A program made the position numbers and the translations under genes. Positions 44,514 through 54,065 of a stretch of 64,000 nt of DNA are shown here, one piece after another. This DNA is from Sphingomonas parva (ex Maeng et al. 2020). GTDB lineage: Bacteria > Pseudomonadota > Alphaproteobacteria > Sphingomonadales > Sphingomonadaceae. Numbering within the stretch: the stretch's first letter is position 1; the number at the start of each line of letters is the position of its first letter. The stretch is taken from NCBI RefSeq assembly GCF_004564275.1, contig NZ_SPDV01000021.1, forward strand, positions 1 through 64,000, written 5' to 3'. A model generated the notes under the pieces. It saw nothing but the letters and a program-made list of their open reading frames with translations. It did no database searches and was not told where the DNA came from.

Positions 44514-45457
44514 GCGCGAAGATCGCGCGCGGCGCCGCCGCGCCACGCCCCCGCCCGAAGAACAAGGCGCCGGCCCGCGGCGGCCGCGGCCGCAAGGGCG
44601 CGGCGGAAGCCTCGCAGCTGCCCGAGGCCGTGCGTCGGGTGAGCTGGTTCGTCCTGATCGGGATGCTGGCGGCGCTCGCCATCGCCCTTCTCGCCGCCTT
44701 CCGCGTCCCTCAGATGATCGGGACCGGTCTCGGCGAGGCGATCGGCGAGGCCGGGTTTTCGATGAAGCGGGTCGAGATCAAGGGCGCCCGCAAGGTCCCG
44801 CAGCTCCAGATCTATAACATCGCCTTCGACCAGCCGACCGCGGCGATGCCGCTGATCGATCTCGAGGCGACCCGCCAGCGCCTGCTGCGCTTCGGCTGGG
44901 TGCGCGAGGCCCGCGTCTCGCGCCGCTTCCCCGATACGCTCGTGGTCGACATCGTCGAGCGCAAGCCGGCCGCCGTCTGGCAGCACAACCAGCGCCTGGC
45001 GCTGATCGACATGGACGGCGTGGTGCTCGAGCCGGTGCGGATGGACGCGATGCCGGACCTTCCGATCGTCATCGGCCCTGCCGCGAACGTGCACGCGTCC
45101 GAGCTCGGCCGTCTCGTCGACGCCGCCCCGAAGCTGCAGGCGATGATGGCGGGCGCGTCGTGGATCGGCGGCCGCCGCTGGGACATCCGCTTCCAGTCGG
45201 GCGAGATCCTGGCGCTGCCCGAGGGCGAGGCGGCGGCCCGCAAGGCCCTCGCCACCTTCGCCCGGATGGACCAGGCGACCCAGCTTCTCGGCCGCGGCTT
45301 CGTTCGCTTCGACATGCGAATCCCGGGCAAGTTCATCGTCCGCGTCTCGAACGAGCCGGGCAGCAGCGTGCCTTCGATCGCGCCGAACACCCCGCCCAAG
45401 GATGCGCCCGCCGAGACCCCGGGCACGCCCGGCATCGATCCGGCGCAGACGATCTGA
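44510..45457 (+). CDS. ftsQ: Cell-division protein FtsQ
   Basis: 315 residues: a basic Pro/Lys/Arg-rich cytoplasmic tail (~1-45), one membrane helix (~46-65), a POTRA domain (MKRVEIKGARKVPQLQIYNIAF through RRFPDTLVVDIVERKP) and the FtsQ beta domain (ALIDMDGVVLEPVRMDAMPD). A Pro-rich acidic C-terminus follows. FtsQ links early and late divisome proteins in a complex with FtsL and FtsB. The start overlaps ddl by 4 bases; its stop overlaps the ftsA start by one base. Confidence 0.94.
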   Translation: MSAKIARGAAAPRPRPKNKAPARGGRGRKGAAEASQLPEAVRRVSWFVLIGMLAALAIALLAAFRVPQMIGTGLGEAIGEAGFSMKRVEIKGARKVPQLQIYNIAFDQPTAAMPLIDLEATRQRLLRFGWVREARVSRRFPDTLVVDIVERKPAAVWQHNQRLALIDMDGVVLEPVRMDAMPDLPIVIGPAANVHASELGRLVDAAPKLQAMMAGASWIGGRRWDIRFQSGEILALPEGEAAARKALATFARMDQATQLLGRGFVRFDMRIPGKFIVRVSNEPGSSVPSIAPNTPPKDAPAETPGTPGIDPAQTI

Positions 45458-46725
45458 TGAAGCGTCCGACCGCCACGCCCGGCCGCAGGCTCGTCACCGC
45501 CCTCGACGTCGGCTCGTCCAAGGTCTCCGCGCTGATCGCCGAGCCCGGCGAGGCCGGCGAGCTGCGCATCCTCGGCACCGGCCAGCGACAGAGCCAGGGG
45601 GTCCGCCGCGGCTTCATCGCCGACATGGAGCGCACGGAAGTGGCGATCCGCGAAGCGGTCGAACAGGCCGAGCGGATTGCGGCCACCAACATCGAGGACG
45701 TGTTCGTCGGCTTCTCGGCCGGCGGACTGGTCAGCTCCGTCGCCAGCGTCGAGCTGCAGATCGGCGGCCGCCGCGTCCAGCCGCAGGACATCGACCAATT
45801 GCTCGCCGTCGGCCGGGAGTCGATCGATGCCGAAGGGCGGATGATCCTTCACGCGCTGCCCGCCCTCTACACGCTCGACGGCCTGCAGGGCGTGAAGAAG
45901 CCGCTCGGCCTCCACTCCGATCGCCTCGGCGTCGACATCCACGTCATCGCCGCCGAGCCTTCGCCGGTGCGCAATCTCGATCTGTGCGTGCGCTCGGCGC
46001 ATCTCGGCGTCCAGGCGATTGTCGCCTCGCCGGTTGCCGCAGGCAAGGCGTGCCTCAGCGAGGAGGAGCGCGAGCTCGGCGTTGCCCTGGTCGAGCTCGG
46101 CGCCGGCGTCACCAACGTCTCGGTCTTCGCCGGCGGAATGCTGGTCGGGCTCAAGTCGCTGGCGGTCGGCGGGATGGACATCACCGACGACATCGCAGCC
46201 GCGTTCGGCACCCGCCGGGTCGAAGCCGAGCGGATGAAGTGCTTCTACGGATCGGCGACAACCAGCCCGCGCGACAACCACGACATGATCGAGCTGAAGC
46301 CGATCGCCGGATCGGAGGAAGGCACCGAAGCCTCCCGCATCACCCGCGCCCAGCTCAATTCGGTCATTCGCGCACGGCTCGAGCACCTTACCAACGAGGT
46401 CGCCGGCGCGCTGAAGGAGCTCGGCTTCGGCGGGCCTTTCGGGCGCCAGGTCGTGCTGACCGGCGGCGGCTCGGAGCTGAAGGGCATCGCCGATTACGCC
46501 CAGGGCGTGCTCGGCCGCGCCGTGCGGATCGGCCGGCCGAACCTGCGTGGCCTTCCCGAAGCCCATTCCGGACCCGCTTTCACGACGCTCGTCGGCCTCG
46601 CCCAGTTCGCCGCGTCGGACGAGCTCGATCTTCGCGCCGCGGTGGCGCCGGAGCAGAATGTCCAGAAATCGAACAGCGGCAGTCTCGTTCAGCGGCTGAT
46701 CACGGCGTTCAGGAGTGGCTTTTGA
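45457..46725 (+). CDS. ftsA: Cell-division protein FtsA
   Basis: 422 residues, actin-fold ATPase. N-terminal LVTALDVGSSKVSALIAE is the phosphate-1 loop; the SHS2-type 1C subdomain follows, then VALVELGAGVTNVSVFAGG (phosphate 2) and VLTGGGSELKGIADYAQ (adenosine). The C-terminal SLVQRLITAFRSGF is an amphipathic membrane-targeting helix. FtsA tethers FtsZ to the membrane and recruits later divisome proteins. The gene ends the unbroken run of overlapping junctions; ftsZ starts 130 bases on. Confidence 0.97.
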   Translation: MKRPTATPGRRLVTALDVGSSKVSALIAEPGEAGELRILGTGQRQSQGVRRGFIADMERTEVAIREAVEQAERIAATNIEDVFVGFSAGGLVSSVASVELQIGGRRVQPQDIDQLLAVGRESIDAEGRMILHALPALYTLDGLQGVKKPLGLHSDRLGVDIHVIAAEPSPVRNLDLCVRSAHLGVQAIVASPVAAGKACLSEEERELGVALVELGAGVTNVSVFAGGMLVGLKSLAVGGMDITDDIAAAFGTRRVEAERMKCFYGSATTSPRDNHDMIELKPIAGSEEGTEASRITRAQLNSVIRARLEHLTNEVAGALKELGFGGPFGRQVVLTGGGSELKGIADYAQGVLGRAVRIGRPNLRGLPEAHSGPAFTTLVGLAQFAASDELDLRAAVAPEQNVQKSNSGSLVQRLITAFRSGF

Positions 46726-46855
46726 GACTCACTGCCGGATATCCGCGACAAAAAGCGAATCGCGTTAACGTTTTCGCTCGCACGGAGGAATCTCTTCGTG
46801 CAAAAGGAGTTAACAGTGTTTGCCCAAGCGGCGCGTGCAAAGGGGGACTGACCCA

Positions 46856-48358
46856 ATGAGCATCGACTTCATTCGTCCCGAAGTGGATGAACTGCGGCCC
46901 CGTATCTCTGTGATCGGGGTCGGTGGCGCCGGCGGTAACGCTGTCGCGAACATGATCGCCAACGACGTGCAGGGCGTCGATTTCATCGTCGCGAATACGG
47001 ACGCGCAGGCGCTCAATGCTTCGCCGGCCGATCATCGCATCCAGCTCGGCCTTCGTATCACGCAAGGTCTCGGCGCGGGTTCGCGTCCCGAGATCGGCAA
47101 GGCGGCCGCGGAAGAGGCGATCCAGGAGATCGAGGAGGCGCTCGAGGGCGCCCACATGTGCTTCATCGCTGCCGGCATGGGCGGCGGCACCGGCACCGGC
47201 GCGGCGCCGGTGATCGCCAAGGCGGCGCGCGACAAGGGCGTGCTGACCGTCGGTGTCGTCACCAAGCCGTTCAGCTTCGAGGGCAATCGCCGCGGCCGCT
47301 CGGCCGACGCCGGCATCAACGAGCTCCAGCAGCACGTCGATACGCTGATCGTCATCCCGAACCAGAACCTGTTCCGCATCGCCAATCCGAACACGACCTT
47401 CAAGGAAGCGTTCGCGATGGCCGACGAGGTGCTCCAGCAGGGCGTCCGCGGCATCACCGACCTGATGGTCATGCCGGGCCTGATCAACCTCGACTTCGCC
47501 GACGTCCGCTCGGTGATGGGCGAAATGGGCAAGGCGATGATGGGCACGGGCGAGGCTTCGGGCGACAATCGCGCGATCGAGGCGGCCGAGAAGGCGATCG
47601 CCAACCCGCTGCTCGACGGCGTGTCGATGCGCGGCGCCCGCGGCGTGATCATCTCGATTACCGGCGGCGAGGACATGCGCCTGATGGAGGTCGACGAGGC
47701 CGCCAGCCACATCAAGGAACTGGTCGATCCGGACGCCAACATCATCTGGGGTTCGGCGTTCAACAGCGAGCTCGACGGCAAGATCCGCGTCTCGGTCGTC
47801 GCGACCGGCATCGAAGCGGAGGCCGTCACCCAGGCGCCGCCGCAGCCCGCCAAGGTCTTCGCTTTCCCCGGCGCCGGCCGCTCGTCCGAAGCCAAGGCCG
47901 GCGCGCCCGCGGCCGAGCTTCCGGTGACGCCGGCAGCGGAAGCCGCCGCTGCCGAGAGCGAGGCGCAGGCCGCGTCGGTTCCGGAGCTCGATCTCGCCGA
48001 AACGGCCGACGAGCTCAGCCTCGACACGCCAGCGCCCGAAGGCGACGACGAGCTGCTGCTCGACAGCGGTGCGGCGATTGCGCCGGACGAGGGCGAGAGC
48101 TTCATCGACGAGAATGTCGCGAGCGGACCCGAGAGCCGGGCTCCCGGCGGTACCCGCAGCTGGATCACCGGCGAGGAGGCTCCTGCGGCCGCGCCGCGCC
48201 CGGCGCGCGGCAACGCCGGCGGCGGCACCCTGTTCGAGCGGATGTCCAACATCGCCCGTGGCGCCGACAAGGCGCAGGTCGAGGAAGAGCCGGCGCCGCG
48301 GCTCCGTCGCGACCCGCTCGACATCCCCCGCTTCCTGGGGCGTCAGAACAACCAATAA
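46856..48358 (+). CDS. ftsZ: Cell-division GTPase FtsZ
   Basis: 500 residues from the ATG at 46856, preceded by AGGGGG; a longer in-frame start at 46820 is not conserved. The tubulin-like core has the G-box GGGTGTG at residues 109-115. A long acidic, Ala-rich linker (~325-480) leads to the C-terminal tail [15 protein letters not shown], which binds FtsA. FtsZ polymerises into the division ring. Unlike the rest of the cluster it has a 130-base leader containing two GTTAAC sequences; whether these are CtrA half-sites cannot be decided, but separate regulation of ftsZ is likely. Confidence 0.98.
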   Translation: MSIDFIRPEVDELRPRISVIGVGGAGGNAVANMIANDVQGVDFIVANTDAQALNASPADHRIQLGLRITQGLGAGSRPEIGKAAAEEAIQEIEEALEGAHMCFIAAGMGGGTGTGAAPVIAKAARDKGVLTVGVVTKPFSFEGNRRGRSADAGINELQQHVDTLIVIPNQNLFRIANPNTTFKEAFAMADEVLQQGVRGITDLMVMPGLINLDFADVRSVMGEMGKAMMGTGEASGDNRAIEAAEKAIANPLLDGVSMRGARGVIISITGGEDMRLMEVDEAASHIKELVDPDANIIWGSAFNSELDGKIRVSVVATGIEAEAVTQAPPQPAKVFAFPGAGRSSEAKAGAPAAELPVTPAAEAAAAESEAQAASVPELDLAETADELSLDTPAPEGDDELLLDSGAAIAPDEGESFIDENVASGPESRAPGGTRSWITGEEAPAAAPRPARGNAGGGTLFERMSNIARGADKAQVEEEPAPRLRRDPLDIPRFLGRQNNQ

Positions 48359-48395
48359 GTCGCTTCCCGTCTAAGCGACGGAGAATCGGTGCTTT

Positions 48396-48429
48396 TTCGG
48401 GCGTCGCGGAGCCTTCCGCGGCGCCCGAA
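48396..48429 (+). terminator. Probable terminator of the dcw cluster
   Basis: A 14-bp stem with one G-U-type pair (TTCGGGCGTCGCGG against CCGCGGCGCCCGAA) and a 6-base loop lies 38 bases after the ftsZ stop. No T-run follows, so it could be Rho-assisted or an mRNA-stabilising structure. Confidence 0.45.
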
Positions 48430-48530
48430 CTGCAATGAAATCAATAGGTTCCCCCGCTTCATCGTTTCCGCGGACCGGCTGGGCGCACGCTCATTGCCCA
48501 CTCAGCCGCGCTTCGTTCTAAGATGACGTC

Positions 48531-50459
48531 ATGACGAAATCGCAGACGAGGGGCACCCGGTTCGGCCTTGCCATGCTGGGAGCGGGACTGATGCTGTCGG
48601 CCGTACCCGCCGGCGCACAGCTCGCGTCCGCCTTTCAGGAAAGCCCGAGCCAGGCGCTGTCGCGCCACCTCAAGAGCCTTGCCGCCAATCCGCAGAGCCT
48701 GGATCCGCTGATGGGCGCCGGCCGCGCCGCGCTCGCGCTCGGCGATGCCCAGGCCGCGCTCACCTTCTTCGGCCGCGCCGAGGAGATCGCGCCGCGCGAC
48801 GGCCGCATCAAGATGTGGATGGGCTCGGCTCTGGTCCAGCTGCAGCAGCCGCAAGGCGCGCTCAAGTTCTTCGACCAGGCGGTGAGCCTCGGCGCTCCGG
48901 AGGCCGATGTGGCCGGCGAACGCGGCCTTGCCTGGGACATCAGCGGCGATCCCCGCCGCGCCCAGCGCGACTATCGCCTCGCCCTGCAGAAGGGCGCCAA
49001 CCCCGAGGTCACCCGCCGTCTCGCTCTTTCATTGGCGCTGAGCGGCGAGCGTGAGCCGGCGCTGCGCCTGCTCGACGATCAGCTGCGCGTGCGCGATCGC
49101 GATGCGGAGCGGACACGCGCCCTGATCCTCGCCGCCACCGGCGATTCCGCCGGTGCGGTGCGCGCGGTCCAGGCCTCGATGCCGGGTGGACGCGGCAGCG
49201 CGATGGCCCCGTTCCTGGAGCGCCTGTCGGGTCTCAACGTCGCCGAGCGGGCGCGGGCGGTCCATCTCGGCGTCTTCCCGCAGTCGGGCCAGAGCGCCGG
49301 GCCGCTGCCGAACACCTACGCCGCGGCTGATCCGGTCGCTGCGGGGGCGACCGATCCGCGTCAGGCCGGCCTTGGCCGCAACCCCGATCCGAAGGCGCGC
49401 GACACCCAGCTCGCCAGCCGTGAGCCGGCGCCGGCGGGTCCCAGCGCGCGCGTCTCCTGGTCGGCCGGCAGCCGTGCGCTGAGCAGCGCCCGCCGCCAGC
49501 CCGAGGCGTCCAAGCCGGCAAGCAGCGGCGCACGATCGTCGAAGTCGGTGATCGCCGCGTCCTCGCAGTCCGCGCCTGCCGAGACGCCGCGTGAAACGAA
49601 GCTCGCGCCGGTCCCCGCTCGTGCCGAAACGGTGAAGGCCCCGGCGCCGGCCGCGACGCTGCCCGTTCAGATCGCCGCCAGCGTGCCGGCGCAGGGCACG
49701 CCCGCGGTGAACCCTGGTGCGGCGGCCGTCTCCCAGCCCACCGAAACCGCGGCTGCGATCCTGCAGCCCTCAGTTCCGTCTCGATCGCAGACCGGCTCGG
49801 CCGAGCCGCGGCCGATCGAGACCGCCGCGCTCGCACCGTCCGAGGCGCCGGCTTTCTCGCTCCCCACGGCGACCGAGCCTGCGTCCGAGTCCGCCGCGCC
49901 GGCAGACGAGGCCGCCGGCAGCCGGCTGGCCGACGTGGCCGCCACCGTCGCCGCTCTTCCGGACGTGATCGCCGAGCCTAAGCCGGCGCCCGCCAAGCCC
50001 GCCGCCGCCAAGCCGGCCGCTGCCAAGCCGGCACCCAAGGTCGCCGCGCCGCCGGCGAAGGAGGCGAAGACCGTGAAGACGGCTGCCGCCGAGAAGGACG
50101 ACAAGGCCGCCAAGCCGGGTGCCGGCAAGGCCGCGACGCCGGCCAAGGCGCAGGCGACCGCGAAGAAGCCGGCACCGCCTGCCGAGCCGGCGCGGGTGTG
50201 GGTCCAGGTCGCCGGCGGCGCGCAGAAGGCGGCCCTGCCCCGCGAGTTCGACCGCCTCAAGGCGAAGGCGCCGAAATTGCTCGCCGCCCGCAGCGCATGG
50301 ACGACGCCGCTCAAAGCCACTAACCGCCTCCTCGTCGGCCCCTTCAAGACCGAAAAGGAAGCGCAGGAATTCGTGAACGAGCTCGCCAAATCGAAACTCG
50401 ACGGCTTCGCCTGGACGAGCGAGGCCGGTCAGAAGATCGAGAAGCTTCCCGCCAAGTGA
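48531..50459 (+). CDS. TPR and SPOR domain envelope protein
   Basis: 642 residues. A signal peptide (~1-29, ending AGA) is followed by TPR-like repeats (~40-240: LMGAGRAALALGDAQAALTFFGRAE, then MWMGSALVQLQQPQGALKFFDQA). A very long Pro/Ala/Lys-rich spacer (~270-550, including AKPAAAKPAAAKPAPK) leads to a C-terminal SPOR domain (~555-635: VWVQVAGG, LLVGPFKTEKEAQEFVNEL). SPOR domains bind septal glycan stripped of stem peptides, so the protein is expected at the division site. It sits just after ftsZ, consistent with this. It overlaps dgt by 4 bases. Confidence 0.85.
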   Translation: MTKSQTRGTRFGLAMLGAGLMLSAVPAGAQLASAFQESPSQALSRHLKSLAANPQSLDPLMGAGRAALALGDAQAALTFFGRAEEIAPRDGRIKMWMGSALVQLQQPQGALKFFDQAVSLGAPEADVAGERGLAWDISGDPRRAQRDYRLALQKGANPEVTRRLALSLALSGEREPALRLLDDQLRVRDRDAERTRALILAATGDSAGAVRAVQASMPGGRGSAMAPFLERLSGLNVAERARAVHLGVFPQSGQSAGPLPNTYAAADPVAAGATDPRQAGLGRNPDPKARDTQLASREPAPAGPSARVSWSAGSRALSSARRQPEASKPASSGARSSKSVIAASSQSAPAETPRETKLAPVPARAETVKAPAPAATLPVQIAASVPAQGTPAVNPGAAAVSQPTETAAAILQPSVPSRSQTGSAEPRPIETAALAPSEAPAFSLPTATEPASESAAPADEAAGSRLADVAATVAALPDVIAEPKPAPAKPAAAKPAAAKPAPKVAAPPAKEAKTVKTAAAEKDDKAAKPGAGKAATPAKAQATAKKPAPPAEPARVWVQVAGGAQKAALPREFDRLKAKAPKLLAARSAWTTPLKATNRLLVGPFKTEKEAQEFVNELAKSKLDGFAWTSEAGQKIEKLPAK

Positions 50460-51619
50460 CGTCGCTTGCCGCTTGCGCCTGCGACCCTGCGGCGACGCGG
50501 GGCCGGCTCCACGGAGATTCGCAGGGCGGCACGCGCGGGCCGCGCGACGCCTTCCAGCGCGACCGCGACCGGATCATCCACTCGATCCCGTTCCGCCGCC
50601 TGCGCCACAAGACGCAGGTCTTCATCGCGCCGGACGGGGACCATTTCCGCGTCCGCCTGACCCACAGCCTGGAAGTGGCGCAGATCGGCCGTGTGATGGC
50701 GCGGGCGCTGGGGCTGAACGAAGACCTTACCGAAGCGCTCTGCCTCGCCCACGACATCGGCCATCCGCCGTTCGGCCATTCGGGCGAGGACGCGCTGGAA
50801 GAGGCGCTGGCCGAGGCCGGCGGCTTCGATCACAACGCCAACACCATTCGCCTGCTGACCAGGCTCGAGACGCCCTATCCGCGCCACCCGGGGCTGAACC
50901 TGAGCTGGGAGACGCTGGAGGGGCTCGCCAAGCACAATGGTCCGGTGGCGCAGCCGAGCTGGGCCCTGGCCGAGGCGGACGCCGAATTCCCGCTCGATCT
51001 CGCCACCTGGCCGAGCCTCGAGGCGCAGATCGCCGCAATCGCCGACGACATCGCCTACGACAATCACGACATCGACGACGGCCTGCGCTCCGGCCTGTTC
51101 TCGCTCGACGAGCTGCTGCAGGTGCCGTTCGTCGCCCGCGCCTGGGAGCGGGTGCGCGCGCGATACCCCGATCTCCCCGAGGAGCGGCTCCACCCCGAGC
51201 TGGTGCGGGACCAGATCGGCCTGATGGTCAACGACGTGCTCGAGGAGACGCAGCGGCGGGTGGCCGAGGCGGGCGTGCGCAATGTCGACGAGGTACGCGC
51301 CGCCGGCCGTGCCCTCGCGGGCTTCTCGGCGGCGCTCGAGGCTGAGGAGCGGCAGCTGAAGCGCTTCCTCTATGCCCATATGTACAATGCGCCGCCGGTC
51401 GCCGCCGTCCGTGTCGAGGCGCAGCGCGTCGTCGCCGGCCTCGCCGCGGCCTTCCGCGCCGATCCGTTGCTGCTTCCCCAGCAATGGCGCCCGGCCGAGA
51501 GCGGCAATGTCCCGACCCTGCGCGCCATCGGCGACTATATCGCAGGCATGACCGATCGTTTTGCGATCCGCGAGTATCGGCGCGTGGTCGGCGAGATCGA
51601 TCTGCCCGAAGGCTTCTGA
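50456..51619 (+). CDS. dgt: dGTP triphosphohydrolase-like HD-domain protein
   Basis: 387 residues from a GTG overlapping the SPOR gene stop. The N-terminal RDAFQRDRDRIIHSIPFRRLRHKTQVF is the Dgt signature, followed by RLTHSLEVAQIGRVMAR and the HD motif LAHDIGHPPFGHSGEDAL, giving the metal-binding His-His-Asp set. The family hydrolyses dNTPs to deoxynucleosides and triphosphate and thereby limits dNTP pools. This is the shorter Dgt-like class 2 form common in alphaproteobacteria; its precise nucleotide preference is not inferable here. Confidence 0.93.
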   Translation: MTSLAACACDPAATRGRLHGDSQGGTRGPRDAFQRDRDRIIHSIPFRRLRHKTQVFIAPDGDHFRVRLTHSLEVAQIGRVMARALGLNEDLTEALCLAHDIGHPPFGHSGEDALEEALAEAGGFDHNANTIRLLTRLETPYPRHPGLNLSWETLEGLAKHNGPVAQPSWALAEADAEFPLDLATWPSLEAQIAAIADDIAYDNHDIDDGLRSGLFSLDELLQVPFVARAWERVRARYPDLPEERLHPELVRDQIGLMVNDVLEETQRRVAEAGVRNVDEVRAAGRALAGFSAALEAEERQLKRFLYAHMYNAPPVAAVRVEAQRVVAGLAAAFRADPLLLPQQWRPAESGNVPTLRAIGDYIAGMTDRFAIREYRRVVGEIDLPEGF

Positions 51620-51620
51620 C

Positions 51621-52265
51621 ATGCGGATCGCGCTGGTCGGCGGAACCGGGCTGATCGGCGCATTGCTCGCGGAGCGGCTCGTCGCCGAGGGCCACGAGCT
51701 CCATCGCATCCAGCGCCGCGCCGCCGGCCGGGCAGGGGAGGAGCATGTCGCGCCGGCCGAGCGCTGGGGCGCGCTCACCGAGCAGCTGGCGCCGGAAGCG
51801 GCGATCTCGACCCTCGGCACCACGATCCGAAAGGCCGGCAGCCAGGCGGAGTTCCGCCGCGTCGACTTCGGCCTCGTCACCGAATTCGCGCGCGCCGCGC
51901 AACGCGCCGGGACCCGGCGGATGGTCTCCGTCTCCTCGGTCGGCGCCGACCCGGGATCGCGCAACTTCTACCTGCGCACCAAAGGCGAGATGGAGCGGCT
52001 GCTGGCGGGGCTCGGCTTCGCGCGCCTGGACCTTTTCCGCCCCGGCCTGCTGCGCGGCGAACGCGCAGGCGACCGCCGCGTCGGAGAGCGCATCGGCCTC
52101 GCGCTCAGCCCCGCCGCCAACCTGCTGCTGCGCGGACCGCTCAATCGCTTCGCGGCGATCGATGCGATGATCGTGGCCGATGCGATCGTCGCCGCCCTGG
52201 CGCTGCCGCCGGACGGCACCCACATCCACCACAATCGCGCAATCCGTGCGCTCGCCGGCCGGTGA
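51621..52265 (+). CDS. NAD(P)-binding Rossmann protein (TIP30/epimerase-like)
   Basis: 214 residues. The start MRIALVGGTGLIGALLAERL is a GxxGxxG nucleotide-binding loop, followed by ISTLGTTIRKAGSQAEFRRVD, MVSVSSVGADPGSRNFYLRTKGEMERLL and FRPGLLRGER. The pattern is that of the atypical short-chain dehydrogenase group around HTATIP2/TIP30 and YwnB. A Y-x3-K pair (YLRTK) could be catalytic, but the substrate is unknown. It starts 2 bases after the dgt stop, so it is in the same transcript. Confidence 0.84.
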   Translation: MRIALVGGTGLIGALLAERLVAEGHELHRIQRRAAGRAGEEHVAPAERWGALTEQLAPEAAISTLGTTIRKAGSQAEFRRVDFGLVTEFARAAQRAGTRRMVSVSSVGADPGSRNFYLRTKGEMERLLAGLGFARLDLFRPGLLRGERAGDRRVGERIGLALSPAANLLLRGPLNRFAAIDAMIVADAIVAALALPPDGTHIHHNRAIRALAGR

Positions 52266-52334
52266 GCGCCCGCCTTCAAATCCGCCGGCTCTTGGTCTAA
52301 GGCGCCGCTTCCTCACATCGGAAAACCGACAGAC

Positions 52335-54065
52335 GTGACCCTCTACGCCCGCTTCGCCGCGCATATCGACGCGATCCTCGACGCTCTCGAAGCCGAAGGG
52401 CAGCTCCCTGCCGGCCTCGAGCGCAAGGCCGTCGCGGTGGAGCCGCCGCGCGATCCGGCCCATGGCGATCTCGCCACCAACGCGGCGATGGTGCTTGCCA
52501 AGCGCGCCGTCACGAACCCGCGCGCGCTCGCCGCGCTGATCGCGCCGAAGCTCGAGGCGCTGGACGAGGTGGCGAGCGCCGAGATCGCCGGGCCCGGCTT
52601 CATCAACATCCGGCTCGTCCCCACGCTCTGGCACGACGAGCTTCGCGCCATCCTGACGGACGGCGACGATTACGGCCGCTCGCGCCTCGGCCAGGGCACC
52701 CGGATCAACGTCGAATATGTCTCGGCGAATCCGACCGGCCCGATGCACATGGGCCATTGCCGCGGCGCCGTCGTCGGCGACGCGCTGGCCAGCCTGCTCG
52801 AATATGCGGGCTTCGACGTCGTCCGAGAATATTATGTCAACGACGCCGGCGCCCAGGTCGAGACGCTCGCCCGCTCGGTCCACCTGCGCTACCGCGAGGC
52901 GCTCGGCGAGGACATCGGCGCGATCCCGGAAGGCTATTATCCGGGCGACTATCTGAAGCCGGTCGGCGCGGCGCTCGCCGAGGAATATGGTGACCGCTAC
53001 GTCGGCGCCGACGAGAGCGCGTGGCTGCCGCTGTTCCGCAAGGCCGCCGTCGCTCGGATGATGGACCAGATCCGTTCGGACCTCGCCCAGCTCGGCATCC
53101 GCCACGACATCTTCTCGCTCGAATCCGAGGTGATCGGCAGCGGCGCGGCCGATCGCGCTCTGGAGACGCTGCGGGCCAGGGGCCTCGTCTACGAGGGCAT
53201 GCTCGAGGTCCCGAAGGGCAAGACGCCCGAGGATTGGGAGCCGGTCGAGCTCACCCTGTTCCGCTCCTCGCAATTCGGCGACGATCAGGATCGCCCGATG
53301 AAGAAGTCGGACGGCAGCTGGACCTATTTCGGCGTCGACGCGGCCTATCACCTCGCCAAGGCGGAGCGCTCCGACAGCCTCGTCAACATCTGGGGCGCGG
53401 ATCACAGCGGTACCGTCAAGCGGATCCAGGCGGCGGTGCGCGCGCTCACCGACGGCAAGGTCGAGCTCGACGTCAAGCTGATCCAGATGGTCCGCCTGCT
53501 TCGCGCCGGCGAGCCGGTGAAGATGGGCAAGAGGCTCGGCACCTTCGTGACCCTGGCCGACGTGGTCGACGAGGTCGGCAAGGACGTCGTCCGCTTCACC
53601 ATGCTGACCCGCAAGGCCGATGCGCAGATGGACTTCGATTTCGCCAAGGTGGTCGAGGCGTCGAAGGACAATCCGGTCTTCTATGTCCAATATGCGCACG
53701 CCCGGATCCGCTCGCTGCACCGCCGTGCCGCCGAGGCGGGGATCGATCTGTCGGCGACGCCGGATCTCGCCCTGCTCGACGACGAGGAGCTGGCTTTGGT
53801 CCGCCTCGCGGCGCAATTCCCGCGGATCGTCGAGGGCGCGGCCCTTGCCCACGAGCCGCACCGCATCGCCTTCTACCTCGCCGATCTCGCGGCAGCCCTC
53901 CACGCGCAGTGGAACAAGGGTAACGACGATCCCTCGCGGCGTTTCCTCCTGGCACAGAATCAGGAGCTTACCCGCGCACGTCTGGAACTCGCCTCGGCAA
54001 TCGGGCAGATTGTCCGCAACGGGCTTGCCATCATGGGCGTGACGGCGGCCGAGGAGATGCAGTGA
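52335..54065 (+). CDS. argS: Arginyl-tRNA synthetase
   Basis: 576 residues from a GTG at 52335. Class-I synthetase with the Arg-type HIGH motif SANPTGPMHMGHCRGAVVGD and a KMSK equivalent in KMGKRLGTFV. The N-terminal additional domain (Add-1, ~1-95) and the C-terminal DALR anticodon-binding domain (ending NGLAIMGVTAAEEMQ) are complete. It charges tRNA-Arg. The stop overlaps the next SPOR gene by one base. The argS-SPOR-nagZ order is conserved in sphingomonads. Confidence 0.97.
   Translation: MTLYARFAAHIDAILDALEAEGQLPAGLERKAVAVEPPRDPAHGDLATNAAMVLAKRAVTNPRALAALIAPKLEALDEVASAEIAGPGFINIRLVPTLWHDELRAILTDGDDYGRSRLGQGTRINVEYVSANPTGPMHMGHCRGAVVGDALASLLEYAGFDVVREYYVNDAGAQVETLARSVHLRYREALGEDIGAIPEGYYPGDYLKPVGAALAEEYGDRYVGADESAWLPLFRKAAVARMMDQIRSDLAQLGIRHDIFSLESEVIGSGAADRALETLRARGLVYEGMLEVPKGKTPEDWEPVELTLFRSSQFGDDQDRPMKKSDGSWTYFGVDAAYHLAKAERSDSLVNIWGADHSGTVKRIQAAVRALTDGKVELDVKLIQMVRLLRAGEPVKMGKRLGTFVTLADVVDEVGKDVVRFTMLTRKADAQMDFDFAKVVEASKDNPVFYVQYAHARIRSLHRRAAEAGIDLSATPDLALLDDEELALVRLAAQFPRIVEGAALAHEPHRIAFYLADLAAALHAQWNKGNDDPSRRFLLAQNQELTRARLELASAIGQIVRNGLAIMGVTAAEEMQ

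Noticed and set aside
46726-46855. Possible CtrA sites before ftsZ
   Set aside because: Two GTTAAC sequences are present, but neither shows the TTAA-N7-TTAA spacing of a full CtrA box. A CtrA role is plausible from other alphaproteobacteria but not shown here.
46709-48355. Very long minus-strand open frame opposite ftsZ
   Set aside because: It mirrors the ftsZ codons in a GC-rich genome, has no ribosome-binding site and no recognisable protein motif. The same applies to long antisense frames at 3790-6357, 54678-57620, 31689-33740 and 51228-53903.
49900-50200. DNA tandem repeat or CRISPR-like array in the SPOR gene
   Set aside because: The repetition (Ala-Lys-Pro units) is at protein level with irregular spacing and no conserved DNA repeat/spacer pattern.
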